This document shows, in pieces, positions 35,872-48,400 of a DNA stretch of 64,000 nucleotides. The translations under genes were made by a program, and so were the position numbers. Source of the stretch: Cyrtodaria siliqua (lineage: Eukaryota; Mollusca; Bivalvia; Adapedonta; Hiatellidae). The stretch's first letter is position 1, and each line of letters opens with the position of its first letter. The stretch is from contig JAWPHD010000091.1 of the NCBI GenBank assembly GCA_037043455.1, forward strand, positions 434,001-498,000, given 5' to 3'. The notes beneath the pieces are model-generated. The model did no database searches. It had not been told where the DNA came from and saw only the letters and a program-made list of their open reading frames with translations.

Positions 35872-36592
35872 CATAGTAGCTTAAAGCAAACGTATGGCCC
35901 TTATGTTAAACATTTTCACTTTCCAATAGCTTCAACATTATTTATTAAAATGCAATAACAGTTTGTATAATGTCTTTAATATTATTATTTTCAAGTCTAT
36001 ATAACACATGTGACCACTGGGGAGGGACCAAATTTAACCCTGGGTCACCATTTGAACGAACTTGGTAAATGACTATAAGTGTATGCAATAGTGAACGCTC
36101 GGCCAATACCGTCATTCTTCGGGATCTCGCGAAGCAGTGTACGAGATGTTGCGAATGAAGTGTATGGTGCATGTAAACTATGTCTTCCAGCTTTTGTAGT
36201 TCCAGAGAAGGAGATATTGTTTAATGATTCTTCTAGATAACTCCCATGTTCAACTAGGACAGATTTGGCCCCACCATTTAAACAATCTTGGTAGAGGACC
36301 ATAAGCCTATATGCATGCAATATATGAGAGCTATAGAGAAGATTTGTTTAAAGTGTTACCCTATAAATAAATGTAAAACTGGGACCCCAGGGTAAAAATT
36401 ATGAGGAGGACCATAATCTTGTGCTACATGCAATACGTAAGAGTTATATGGCTTGTGGTTTCAGAGCAGATGATTTTCCGTATGTAAAACATTCAAAATA
36501 TCTTTATAAAAACTTTGGATCCCCAGGTCGTAGCCGTGTTTGACCCTGTGGATTTCATTTGAACAAACTAGATAGCCTTGTAGTTGGCAATC
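35872..36592. repeat. Degenerate interspersed repeats
   Basis: 'gaccaaatttaaccctgggtcaccatttga', 'ttggtagaggaccataagc' and 'tgtaaaactgggacccc' are inverted relatives of units in the 13.5-15.9 kb cluster. The overlapping minus frames here are not convincing genes. Confidence 0.5.
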
Positions 36593-36621
36593 AATAATAA
36601 TAATAATAATAATAATAATAA
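36593..36621. repeat. (AAT)n microsatellite
   Basis: About nine trinucleotide repeats. Confidence 0.9.
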
Positions 36622-36664
36622 GACCTAGAGATGTGTCCATGGGACACGGATGACTCCACTGAAA

Positions 36665-37200
36665 ACAATCACTGTAAAATGTAAAATTTGACGAAAAAGG
36701 TAACTCTGATAATACTGGGTTGATTTAGACGCCGAATATGCACATTTTGATATCGTAGGTAAGCATCCTGTAAAGTCTGGAAACAATCGGTTGAAAAGTG
36801 TGGAAGTGAATAGAAACACAAGATATTTTGACGTAAAATTTGACGAAAAAAGGGCCACAACTCCGGTAATACTGGGTCGATTTTGACGCCGAAAAGATAT
36901 ACACATCTCGACATCATAGGTAAGCAACCTGTAAAGTTTCAAAGCAATCGGTTGAAAAGTGTTGGAGATAGACAGAAGATATTTTGACGTAGAATTTGAT
37001 GAAAAGGGGGCCATAACTCCAGTAATACTTGGTCAATATTGACGCCGAAATGATATGCACATCTTGATATCATAGGTAAGCATCCTGTGAAGTTTCGAAG
37101 CAATCGGTTGAGACATGGGAGTAGATGGACACACAAACTTTTCTGGACGGACGGACATGGCTAACGCTATATGCCTCCTCACCATTCGGTGTTGGGGGCA
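36665..37200. repeat. About 160-bp tandem repeat, three units
   Basis: Units share 'taaaatttgacgaaaaagg', 'gtaatactgggt', 'attttgacgccgaaaa', 'cataggtaagca' and 'caatcggttgaaaagtgt'. The cluster ends with 'ggacggacggacatggctaa'. The frames read on the minus strand are repeat translations. Confidence 0.75.
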
Positions 37201-38611
37201 TAAAAAAGTTGAAATTTGTTAGCAGTTCTTGAGAAGATGTGTTAAGGTTTTGACCTTTTAGGGTAACGGCTACAATCTTAAGTCAAGTTGACCTAATTTT
37301 AACTTTGAAAGCCGTTGGCCTCAGCATCATTCATGTGAAGTTTCGTAAACCAAAAACAAGCACTTGATAGCTTAGTACCTAATCTGATATAAAGAATAAC
37401 AGTATAACCATGATAACAATAATTAACTTGTTTGAGACCCTCCTTAAATTTGATGCGGAAATATTCACTCGCTGCGGACATATACGTGTGGTCCAATATG
37501 CGTAAGTGTTGAATATGTCCGCGGACACATTGGCATGCTGCAGACATATTGGTCCCTACACCTGAGCTGAAGGCTCAATGATAGCTATTGTGACCACTTT
37601 TTGTCTGTCTGTCCTTTTAACATTTGCTTAAACTATTTCTCATAAACCGCTTTGACGATTTGGACCAAATTTCACATGGACGATGACGACGTCAATGGCT
37701 TTCAAATTTGGACAAGGTATGATAAGGGGGTATTTTGGCCCCAAATATGTTCAAAATGCAAAAAGATAATATTTACATATAAGCTGTTGTGCATATTAAA
37801 GTAAATTGATCATATTATATCTACAAGAGGTATTTTTATTGATTTTATTTATCTAGAAGAATTAACAGGTTCTTAAAAAATGGCATTTTTTGTTCATTTT
37901 GCTTGATTTTGTAGATTTTGGACCTTTCTGGGCAAGATTTTTTTCCTAAAAATATAGAGCGCACCTCCGAGCACACACAGTTTTTTGGCTGATGATGCAT
38001 CTCTATCAAGTACCTATTTCAACAAAAAAACAGCTGTGCTCGAGGGTGCGCTCTGTATTTCCAAGACCAAAAACTGATTGAAAACTGCTGAAAATGAACA
38101 AGAATGTCATTTCTTTTTAAGAAAATGCCTTGTTTGTGAGGCTCTTAAACTCATTTAGAGCCTTCAAACGTACTTGTAATAAGTTTTAATAATATTTCAG
38201 TTCATTTGTAGCTAACTAGATATTCAAAACTTGTGCATTAAAACTTTCAATATTGGGGGCCAATTTTGTCCCTTATCATACCTAGTCCTTTGTTAAAATT
38301 AGCTACATCTAACATGGCCGCCGTTACCATAAAACATCGAAATTTTCTTCTCAAGAATCGCTGGACAGATTTTTATAGTTTTTCTTTCTAAATGGTTGCC
38401 AGTGTCTAGACTATCAGGTTTGTTCAAATGAAGTCCCCAGGGTAAAACATAGACGTGCCCTCGGGTCCGAAGTTGTACAAGGAGATTTTGCATGGACTTA
38501 TATAGGAAAAACTTTAATAAAAATCTTCTTCACTGAAACCTGAACGCACTGAATCTGTTACGATGTAGGGCCTGTTATGACATAAACACATCGGAAGAGA
38601 GGGTGTTGCTG
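37201..38611. repeat. Degenerate repeats, no gene
   Basis: 37560-37740 and 38290-38520 hold pieces of the mollusc-type family ('accaaatttcacatggacgatga', 'acatggccgcc', 'tggacagatttttatag'). A loose inverted repeat ('gagcgcacctccgagcac' against 'gtgctcgagggtgcgctc') lies at 37958-38053. Confidence 0.5.
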
Positions 38612-38971
38612 TTAGTAGCACTTTACGAGAGCTGATTTGAAGCTCTCCAATGATGGCGTGCAAACGAAACTGTCTTCAAGATGGTTCCAATCAATAAATG
38701 TCTTTGGAAAGAATGAGTTTTTATATTGTTCGTTCTTGCACTGTATTGTTTTGAAGCACTTATTTAGCAACTGATTGTCTATAATGTTATTAGCTTGAAA
38801 GTCACCGAAAGCTTTTGCTTTAATACGGCGTTTAGGTCTTTCAGGAATTAGATAGTCTTGGCATTTGAAAGCTGCACTAGCCCCTCGACCACCTTGTAGA
38901 ATAAGACGAGTCGGTTCATCTTCCTTCTGTCTTGGAGCGACGGAAGCTTCAGGTCGGCACAGAGCTGTCAT
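38612..38971 (-). pseudogene. LINE reverse-transcriptase C-terminal remnant
   Basis: The last part reads KNSFFPKTFIDWNHLED, then TPSLESFKSAL and a stop. This matches the usual C-terminal signature of non-LTR retrotransposon ORF2 proteins (…FFPRT…WN.LP…T.E.FK..L), as in CR1/Jockey-type elements. The upstream half (GDFQANNIIDNQLLNKCFK) is also of that style. No polymerase catalytic motifs (YxDD) are in the 119-residue frame, so it is a 5'-truncated relic, as LINEs usually are. No full copy lies in the window. Confidence 0.7.
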
Positions 38972-40850
38972 AGCTTATAGTCCTTTACCAAGTTTGTTCA
39001 AAGAAGACCATAGGGTCAGATTTAAAAAATATGAAGCAGAGCGTTATGAGCCTTTATCAGAGTGGATCATGCTGAAGATGTATACAGTTTCATTGCTGTA
39101 GACCTTATACTTTGAAAGTTATTAGTCACAATCAGTTGCCAGGTAAAAGTTAACGTGCATACGGACAGTGGACGGATGGACAATGCCACACCATTGGATG
39201 TCCCTACGGGCATATAAAAAGAACTGTCACACACTATATGGCGCTGTTCCTTATTGAAAGTCCTTATCCCACCATCAATAGACAAAGATTACAACAGATG
39301 TACACAGTTTGTAAACCTACTGTCGACCAGTTATATATATATATATATTACATATTTTGAAACTCCAATCTCTATAGACACAATATAAACGGTTTTAACT
39401 AGCCAGGCCATAACCCAAAAGTCGAATGTCGAATTAAGAGTTACCAACTCATCATTTGACGCATATTCAATCTCTGGAATTTTAAGTACCCGTGAATAAA
39501 CCTATATATAATTGGCACATGGGAATTTTTTGAAAGTTTGAATGGCCTAATGCCAATGCCCACATATGGCAGCCACCACAGTATTGCATAAGCCCTGAGC
39601 ATTCTGAGAGCTAAAAATGAAAACAACTTAACAAGTACATTTTATGTATTTAATTTTCAAAGTTCCAAAATACACATGAATCACAGAACATTGCTATTAC
39701 ATCACAAAACCCATCTAAATTCTCTACTCTAACAAACTGAATATACACTTGCCTACAGATGTATAAATTTACAGTTAAAATAATTTTAAAATGCCTTCTG
39801 ATGAACAGGTTGTCATAGATCATGTTCGCAATCTTTTTATTTATTTTTTTGATAAAAAGTGATATCATGTATTATACGCACTTTATGTTATTTTCAACAC
39901 CATGTGATATAAACTGTACATCTTCGCCATGTTGAGCAGCGCAATACCACACAATAATATAATTAAAGTTTTATAGAATGAGCTGAATTGGGTTAACATC
40001 ATAAAAACACAAAAAGGAGGCAAAATGGCACTGAATTGCTCATCAGATGACAGTGACAGAGGAAACCCAGCTTATAATTAACATCATGAACATAGACCGA
40101 AAACTTTATAACCCAAATCCCAAGTAGTGAAATCCTCCAAATTGGTTATAAAATGCAGATCTTTCTTGAGTAGTGATGAAATGTGAATTGCAAATAGCCA
40201 ACAAAAACCAGAAAGAGTTTAGCATACTAGCTTATTTGATAGAAATTTGAAGTTTACGGGGAAATAACTCCAGTTAAAAATCATTCATTCGCATATTATT
40301 TCTCAATACCATCCAAAACTCGAAGACTTTTTACAGTCCGAAGATCGTATATGTGTGTTATACCCACCAGGAACTCGAAGGTGTGGTCCGTTGCCATGCG
40401 ACGTCGGCCATTGACGTTACACGATGCTTAAGTTCAATCGAAGCGTGAAAGAAAACCAAGCAGTGTGAAAATTATGTTCAATTAGCGATAATAAACCGAT
40501 GAAATATTTAATTTGTGTGAACTTATTTGATGACTAATTATGACCAGTTAAACAATCAAATATCTCTGCTCAACACACTATTATTTTTTTAACTAATGTT
40601 AAAATTTGTATATTCTATTCAATTTTATTATATACTTTCCAGTGAAATAGTGGATTTTATGATTAAAATTAAACCTTATATTTTCATTGCTTATATTTTC
40701 ACTCAAAATGACGTCATGCAACTGTTGACGTTGTTTACGTTGTTGACGTTTTGTTGACGTTATTGACTTCATTGTTTTGGCACATTATGTTCTTTCTGCA
40801 TAAATTTCCAGGTTTTGAGTATATAATATAAAAGAATATTTGTTGGTTTA
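38972..40850. other. Anonymous DNA
   Basis: Short repeat scraps only: (AT)n at 39335-39350, and a short run 'gttgacgttgtttacgttgt' at 40725-40765. No gene. Confidence 0.3.
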
Positions 40851-40972
40851 TCGTGAATATAGGATTTATATTCATCTCGAAGTGAGAAAACTAAAATATT
40901 TTCACTCGTCCTAAGCACTCGTGAAAATATGTTATCTCACTTCTCGATGAAAATAAATCCTATATTCACTCA
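40851..40972. repeat. Inverted repeat, about 55-bp arms
   Basis: 'gtgaatataggatttatatt' followed by 'catctcgaagtgaga' is inverted as 'tctcacttctcgatg' and 'aaataaatcctatattcac'. This is a foldback MITE-like palindrome with a short loop. Confidence 0.8.
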
Positions 40973-41079
40973 AAACAAACAAATCACTCATTATTCTGAT
41001 TTCCGGTTTGTATGAATAGCGCTATTTCTCTAAAAAGTGCTTAATACAGATAAAACAAGAGGCCCAAGAGGGCCTGTGG

Positions 41080-41240
41080 ACGCTCTACTGGCTCTACTTT
41101 CAAAAACGTAAATGGCAGTCACTCGCTTCATTGATGGTTGGCTCTTATGTTGGCTCTTATAACATCAATAAAGCGAGTGACTGCCATTTACGTTTTTGGC
41201 TCTTATAACATCAATGAAGCGAGTGACTGCCATTTACGTT
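41080..41240. repeat. Mixed direct and inverted repeats
   Basis: 'aaacgtaaatggcagtcact' (plus) is followed by two inverted copies ('agtgactgccatttacgttt') at about 41174 and 41221, with 'ggctcttataacatcaat' between. Confidence 0.8.
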
Positions 41241-41429
41241 TTTTTGAACGTTTCGGCAAAAAACAGCTTTTTGACTAAATCAAGGGCCATAACTAAAGAA
41301 TCTGGTAAAGTTTGGTAAAGATCAGATGAAAAAAGAAGGCCATACCGTATGAACGAGGCAAAATATACCATTCATTTTTAACTAAATCAAGAGCCATAAC
41401 TCCTCTGTTACTGGTCCGACTGGTCGAAC

Positions 41430-41940
41430 ATAGAGCTAAAAAAAAAAAAAAATTGTAAAAAAAGGAATAATTTCAAAAAAAAAAATATGAAAAAAATAAA
41501 TAATATTCTATTACACCCGCACTATATAGCCTAGTTTAAAATATCTCGTTATATTGAACGATATATCACTGTAATTTTTGCAACTTTAGGGGAATAAGCA
41601 TTGCGCATTGTAACGTATGCAATGTTAGGAGAGCAAGCAAAGCAATGTGAAAGATTTCAGATGTGTGCGTTATTTTCACATTTTAGGGGTATTAGAATAG
41701 AAATAGAACATCGTTTACGGTGAATTATCTATAATATATCACGGTTTGTCGTTCAATTGTAAACAATTGAACTCCAAACCTTGATATATTAAACGATAAT
41801 TCACAGTAAACGATGTTCTATTTCTTAAATAATTAAAAAAAAAAAAAAAAATTAAAAAAAAAAATAAATAAATAAAAAAAAAAAAAAAAAAATAATAATT
41901 AAAAATAAAATTAAAAATAATATAAAAAAAAAAAGTTGTA
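41430..41940. repeat. A-rich tracts and 60-bp-arm palindrome
   Basis: An inverted repeat at 41700-41826 has arms 'aatagaaatagaacatcg' / 'cgatgttctatttcttaa' and 'tttacggtgaattatct' / 'cgataattcacagtaaa'. Long A-rich low-complexity sequence follows at 41836-41935. Confidence 0.75.
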
Positions 41941-43190
41941 AAATCTGGTAAAGTTTGGCAAAGATCAGATGCAAAATGAAGGCCCTATCGTATGATGAGG
42001 CATATTCATAGCATTTTTAACAAAATCAAGGGCCATAACTCCACTGTTACTGGTCCGATCTGGTTGGTTTTCGAACTTGACCAAGCTTTCATAGACATTA
42101 ACAATTTCATGAAGATTGGTAAAGATCGGATGAAAAATGAAGGCGCTATCGTCTTAACGAGGCAAAATATATCATTTTGAAGTAAATCAAGGGCCATAAC
42201 TCCGATGTTACTGGTCCGATATGGCTGGTTTTCGAACTTGTCTGAGCTTTCATTGATAATAACAATCTGATAAAGTTTTGTAAAGTTCGGATGAACAATG
42301 AAGCACTTATAGTCTTAACGAGGCAAAATATAGCATTTTTAACTAAATCAAGGGCAAAAACTCCGCTGTTACTGTTCCTATATGGCTGGTTTTCGAACTT
42401 GTTCAAGCTTTCATTGATATTAACAATCTGATCAAGTTTGGTAAAGAGCGGATGGACAATGAAGCCCCTATCGTCTTAACGAGGCAAAATATAGCATTTT
42501 TAACTAAATCAAGGGCCATAACTTCGCTGTTACTGGTCCCATATGGCTGGTTTTCAAACTCGTTCGAGCTTTCAACGACATTAACAATCTGATAAAGATT
42601 TATCAGATTGGTAAAGATCGGATGAACAATGAAGCCCCTATCTTCTTAACGATGCAAAATATAGCATTTTTAACTAAATCAAGGGCTACAACTCCGCTGA
42701 TACAAGTCCGATATGGCTGGTTTTCGAACTTGTCCGAGCTTTCATTGATATTAACAATGTGGTAAAGTTTGGTAAAGATAGGATGAAAAACGAAGCCCTA
42801 TCATCTTAACGAGGCAAAATATAGCAATATAGCATTTTTAACAAAATCAAGGACCATAACTCCGCTGTTACTGGTCCGATCTGGCTGGTTTTCGAACTTG
42901 TCCGAGCTTTCATTGATATTAACAATGTGGTAAAGTTTGGTAAAGATAGGAAGAAAAATGAAAGCCCTATCGTTTTAACGAGGCAAAATTTAGCAATATA
43001 GCATTTTTAACTAAATCAAGGGCCATAACTCCGCTGTTACTTGTCCGATATGGCTGGTTTTCGAACTCATCCGAGCTTTCATTGATATTAACAACATGTT
43101 AAAGTTTGGTAAAGATCGGATGAAAAATGAAGGCCCTATCGTCTTAACAAGACAAAAGTTAACAACGGACGGAAGACGGACGGACGACGG
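41940..43190. repeat. About 165-175 bp tandem repeat, about seven units
   Basis: Units share 'aaatcaagggccataactcc', 'ctgttactggtccgatatgg', 'ctggttttcgaacttgtc', 'gagctttcattgatattaac', 'aaagtttggtaaagatcgga' and 'cgaggcaaaatatagcattt'. The array ends in 'acggacggacgacggac'. Frames on either strand are repeat translations. Confidence 0.9.
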
Positions 43191-44783
43191 ACAACTCGGC
43201 ATCCCATAAGAAGGCCAGTAGAGCTAACCTCTGCTGGCCTTCGGTCAGTAGAGCTAACAAGCTCATTTTGACTTTGCAGTTTTTCTTGTATTTTCCTGGT
43301 AATAATAACATTAAAATACATCTGTTATTCAGTTTAAACAAACATTCAAGCAAATAAGAACATATTGAGAAAGATTAATTGCACACGTAAGTTACACCGT
43401 TTTCGATGGTACACAAGTTGGATTAGATTAATTTTTGTTGTTGCCTATTTCGATTTCTCGAACTCCCTGATTTATCATACATATTCCTATAGTCCCCGTG
43501 ACTTCGAGTTATCGAATATATGGGATTACACTGTATATGTTTGTTTCCTCCTTAAAGTCATCTGTGGGGCCTGGAGGAAGGGGCGTCAAATACACTAATA
43601 AATCAATTATGGTTTATTTTTCATGCTTTTGCACATTAATTGGTATAATAGTCATCTATGAAAGAGATACACAGTATGTCAAATGATTTATTATTTAAAA
43701 CTCGGAGTGTAATTTTAGTGTGGGTTTCGAGTTCAATCCCACGAAGCGGTACTTCTTTTTTTGTATTGCTATTGAATTCCGTCAAACAATCTTGGTTTTA
43801 TTTAGTAAATATTCAATAATGGTTGGTGTGTTATGTTTGTCAACGTAATTAGTTTGTGTTTTATAGGCTAAAAGTTACGGATATTGTCCCTTAAAAGGGA
43901 ATTGACCTGTGTGAAGAAAAAACCTGGGTATTTTGCAATGGTGCGCCAGCAAATTTTTTCTAGTTAAAATTGTTTTTATTTTAATATTATTTTTTTTCTA
44001 TTCAATACCAGTACTGTGGGGATTCTTTTAACAATAACAAAAAAATAGAAAATGTTTTTAAAAAAAAGTTATATAGTTATTAATTAAATGGAAAGTTAAT
44101 GTGGTCTTCATCATGTAAGGTGTTTATTAACTTAGTTAATATACATAGACCATCATATAAATGAACTAAACAATTCTAGAACATATAGATAATTGATAAA
44201 CAAAATTTCCAATTTTTAGATTATTTTTTGCTTGGTTGCCATCTTGGATTTAGCAGGAAGTTGAATCCCATTTTGGACCGCTTCAACATTGGAGAAAATG
44301 TCACTGTGAAGTTTCAAGAAAATACGACAAATGGTTTTGGAGCAGTTGAGATATGAAGTAACAAGAAATGTCAACAGTAATTGACAGATGCCCCCGCTTA
44401 GTTAATTTGACATTTGACCTCTATGTGTGACCTTGACCTATGTGGTAAGTACCTGATTCTTACGTGTGACACAACTTTTCATTTTGATTAATTTGTGGGA
44501 AGTTTCATGAAGTTCCCTTCAGTACTTTCAAAGTTATGGCTGAGACACAATTGTTTTGGACGGATGAATGAACAAACAAACGATTGTCATATGTCCCCTC
44601 CCTTCGGAGGCATAAAAATTACCATGGATGGCCCGGTATTCATGTAAGCAGTAGAGTTTAAGTTTTAGGCATTTAAAACCTTATTAAAATAACCACAGAT
44701 GAATTTTTAAAAGTTTTAATTAAAAATATGTTATCAGTCTATCAGTTCAAGCAAGTTCTTGTAGGGTGATATAGAGGATCTTA
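43191..44783. other. Repeat scraps, no gene
   Basis: 43700-43893 matches the right half of the tRNA-module TTAA element (17190-17678), ending 'acggatattgtccctta'. 44270-44620 is degenerate repeat ending 'tcggaggcataaaa'. Confidence 0.5.
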
Positions 44784-44910
44784 CATGAGTACTCATTCAT
44801 TACTGAATTTATTAAACGAATTGGTAAAATGATATAATGCGAGGCTTTTGCCGAGCAATATATCATTTTTGCTAACGAGTTTAATAAATTCAATAATGAA
44901 TGAGAACGAA
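44784..44910. repeat. Palindromic MITE-like inverted repeat
   Basis: 'actcattcattactgaattt' and 'attaaacgaattggtaaaat' are inverted as 'atttttgctaacgagtttaat' and 'aaattcaataatgaatgag'. The loop contains 'gaggcttttgccg'. Confidence 0.75.
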
Positions 44911-44943
44911 TGTTAGATTTATCAGATAACTCACATATCAACT

Positions 44944-44949
44944 TTTATT
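44944..44949 (-). terminator. Possible polyadenylation signal of the RCC1L-like gene
   Basis: AATAAA on the minus strand lies 462 bases past the stop at 45411. It is the first canonical hexamer I found downstream. Support is position only. Confidence 0.25.
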
Positions 44950-45176
44950 GCATTTTGCCTGTCACTTAAACACGCGAAACTGTAAAACATTGGGAATTGA
45001 ATCATATAGTCATTATAGATTTTTTTTGACAGTGCATACTATATAGCTAGGCTCATTTTCATACTTATATAACTAGTTATATATCGAAAATATAGAATGG
45101 TGTTATTCCACTCCCACACTATAAGTTATGTGATAAAAGCTCTTATTTTGTCATAAAACTTCAAAGTTCAGTTTGA

Positions 45177-45238
45177 TGACAGCTGGTCCCCAGTGTGATG
45201 ACAGCTGGTCCCCAGTGTGATGACAGCTGGTCCCCAAA
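45177..45238. repeat. 22-bp tandem repeat, about 2.8 copies
   Basis: Unit 'gatgacagctggtccccagt' plus 'gt', in the predicted 3' UTR of the RCC1L-like gene. Confidence 0.9.
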
Positions 45239-45410
45239 TGAACCCACACCCGGTTGGAATGTTCATGTATACATGGAATAACACAGTGCTTTGCCACCTC
45301 CACATTCAATATGGCGGTCCTGCGTTGATTTCCTCATCATCTGATTATCACACACTAAGCCAGACGGCATCGTCGTTGTCACACAGCTAGACAGACTACA
45401 GCTGGCACGT

Positions 45411-45488
45411 TCAGGTGAATGATCGACACAGTGCCACCATATGGTCCACTCCACATTCAATACGGTGGGCAAATGCCGGCATTGCCAC
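45411..45488 (-). CDS. RCC1L: RCC1L-like terminal exon i
   Basis: A pyrimidine-rich acceptor (TTTTCTTCTCCAG) precedes VAMPAFAHRIECGVDHMVAL then CRSFT and TGA. The ECGVDHMV.L..SF ending matches the family C-terminus. Phase 0 agrees with exon h. The ORF seen here in another frame is a shadow. Confidence 0.9.
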   Translation of the reverse strand: MAMPAFAHRIECGVDHMVALCRSFT

Positions 45489-48400
45489 CTGGAGAAGAAA
45501 ACAGTACTTACATACTTGTATCTGGGGTGTACATGTGTTACTTTGTCCAGATCAGGAGAAAGTTAGAAAAGCAGATCAGCCGAGAAATAGAACATCAACC
45601 TGTCCAACCTAGATCCTGTCATACAGGGTCTAACCTCGAATAATGAATTTTGTTATTAGCCTAGGGCTATTCCATTAAAACATACCTGGGACCCCAAGGA
45701 GGCAATTTAATAAACATCTATGGGTGAACCGTATTTTCTGAAATCTGGTTATTGCATCTATGGGTGGGTTTTCAATTTCAAAAGTGCCTTCCCAGGGTCC
45801 CATGTATGTTTTAATAGAATAGCCCTTAGTTAAAGTTCCATTAATTGTACTTCCTGTTGAAATTGAGTAAATGAGGTTAGAAAAGCACTTTATTTGTAAA
45901 GATATTTCCAGGATTCGAACCTGCAGCGGTGAGAGGCGATGGTTTACAACGCAACATCGTTAACCATTCGGCCATTCCATTCCCAAACTGAGTGAGAATA
46001 GAAGAATCCATCATGAGCATCCATGTGAGATAGTGAAATCTCACCCGATGGTCAGAATTGTAACCAAGAACGAAGATCTCCCATTATGGGCTTAGTACAG
46101 GCATACTTCAATGACTGTGTTTGATATTACACTAGAAAAAGACGACATCACCAACATGACGTTTCTTGTAAGAGTCACATGTCATGTAAGATTACAAGAA
46201 TCTTTCCTGGGTATCCGGGAAAGATAGGGAATTCCAACCTGAGGTATAAGTGTTTTTATCTGAACCGAGGCTCTATCGGAACCGAGGCTCTGCCGAGGTT
46301 CCGATTAAAACACTTATTCCGAGGGTTGGAATTCCATATCTGAATCGAATACCCATGATGATGATAGATTCTTTTCCTTGCATTTTAGAGACATGTGTGT
46401 GTTGACATTGCCAGCTACTAACATTTTGCATATTTCCATGCATACCGGATGTTGGCGCGTGTGAATTTTAAATGACAACTCGCAGGCATAGGGGCACATA
46501 CCAGAATATTTATAATCTTCATGGTTCTAGAGTTTCTATAGACAAAACTGTGCACACATGCGTAAAATGTAAATATTGATATAAGACATACCTTGAGGGG
46601 AAAATACTGCTGATATGTTTTAGGGAGACCGAGGCAGCCATGTTTGCCCTTACCCCACGTATAGATATCCCCGGTATCTGGAAGTACATAAAATGTTCGT
46701 GTACATGTGGGTACACATAAGATGCTTACATAAAATTGGGTTGAAAAAATGGCAAATGTGCATGGGTACATGTAAAGAGAGAGAGACATGTGATAGAAAT
46801 TAATTGAATTGGTTTTTATAGATCCACCAACAACTAAGGTCATACGGCAACTATCCAGCCTCCATTGGTGGAGGAAGACTCTAAGTGAAACTCTGGCCAA
46901 TTTTTTGTGCCAGGGCGTGAACCTGATGGACGCTCCACAAGCTAGCTGGATAGCTTCCTCACATAAGGATTCCTGGTCCCATTAGGACTCAAACCCCCAG
47001 GGGTTAGAGGGAAGTGATTCCAAGTCAGAGACTCTATTAAACCACATGGCCATGGGCGCCCTGACATTGGAGAGGGAGAGAGAGAGATCTGGATTCACCT
47101 TGGTTCTGGCATCATATAAGCATGGGCTGTACGGTCTCTTTTTTTTTACGTTTTAAAGACTTAATTTTCTGATATCTTGATATAAAACATGCCATTTAGT
47201 GCATTTATTTGAATTTATCGTGAAATCCACAGCAATAACACACGAAGATTTTATCTTTATTCGGATATAGATCTATGTGTTTTATGTGGATTTTCGTTTG
47301 TTCAGTTCACTCGAACGTCATCTGAAGTGCATATAAAATGCGCAATTACATTGGTTGAATTTAGCTGATCTTCTCATGAAAACTGATTAGATGAAAGGTC
47401 GATCTGACATGACCTACAAGGGAAAGTTGTCAGATCCTATAGCGGAGAATATCAAAGCGTAATTAGGATATGATTTTATTGAGACTGGAACCAACAGTAA
47501 TGCCTTTATAAGCCAGACCTCACTGAGGCGTTCTTAAAACATTAAAATTAGAGGTTAATATAGTCCGTGGTGTGATTTTTGTTTTGTAATGGCACACTTA
47601 GTGTTGTAATGCCCCGAGAGCCATGCAGTAGGTGTGCCATTTAATATCAACAAAAGGCACACCACGGCTATATATTTGCCTTTTTATTACAAACCTTACT
47701 ATAAATGGAGAAGAAGAATAAGAACAACGGTAGCATTTTTATGACAAAATACATGACATGGGTAAAAAGTGGTATAAACATATATTTAGTAGCATAATAT
47801 ACAAACAATTATTTGACAAATCTATGAAATTTATAAATTATGTTTAATTAGTTTCTTCCTTGTCTGTTTTTAAAAACCACATCTTTCACTTTAATGATAC
47901 ATTTCAATGATTCAACGTTTATTTACTCGGCTTGAAAATTTCCGTTGAGATTTCAACGTCCGCTCCCCAGCCGCAGCGCTCCAGTCTCTGTGTTGCTTGA
48001 TGATGCTGACATCATCGTGTGTGGACAGTCTGTTGCTACTGTGCCGATTTTCTATAATCCATAATGGCACAGTGTGCCGATTTTCTATAATCCATAATGG
48101 CACAGTGCGCCGATTATGGATTTTGAAAAAGGACTCATAATCACTGTTTTTCTACTAAAATGTGTTACTAGTTATAGTAAAGTATGTAATAAACAAAAAT
48201 ATACTGAAAGGAAAAAGAAACGCATAATCAAAAAATTGCCTATACTACACTAGTATACACACCTAATTCCACGTAATATTCCAGATATATCTCAACGTGT
48301 TTTGTACAAAAAGGGGCTACAAATAATTACAGAAAGGACAACTCTGTCATGTAGTAGACATTTAATCAAAATATACTTTGTTACACAAAATTCATAAATG

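Noticed and set aside
41992..43202. Similar minus-strand frames sharing SFFIRSLP and WSSKTNQIG-like text
   Set aside because: The recurring peptide comes from the 170-bp non-coding tandem unit; stops and frameshifts differ between units.
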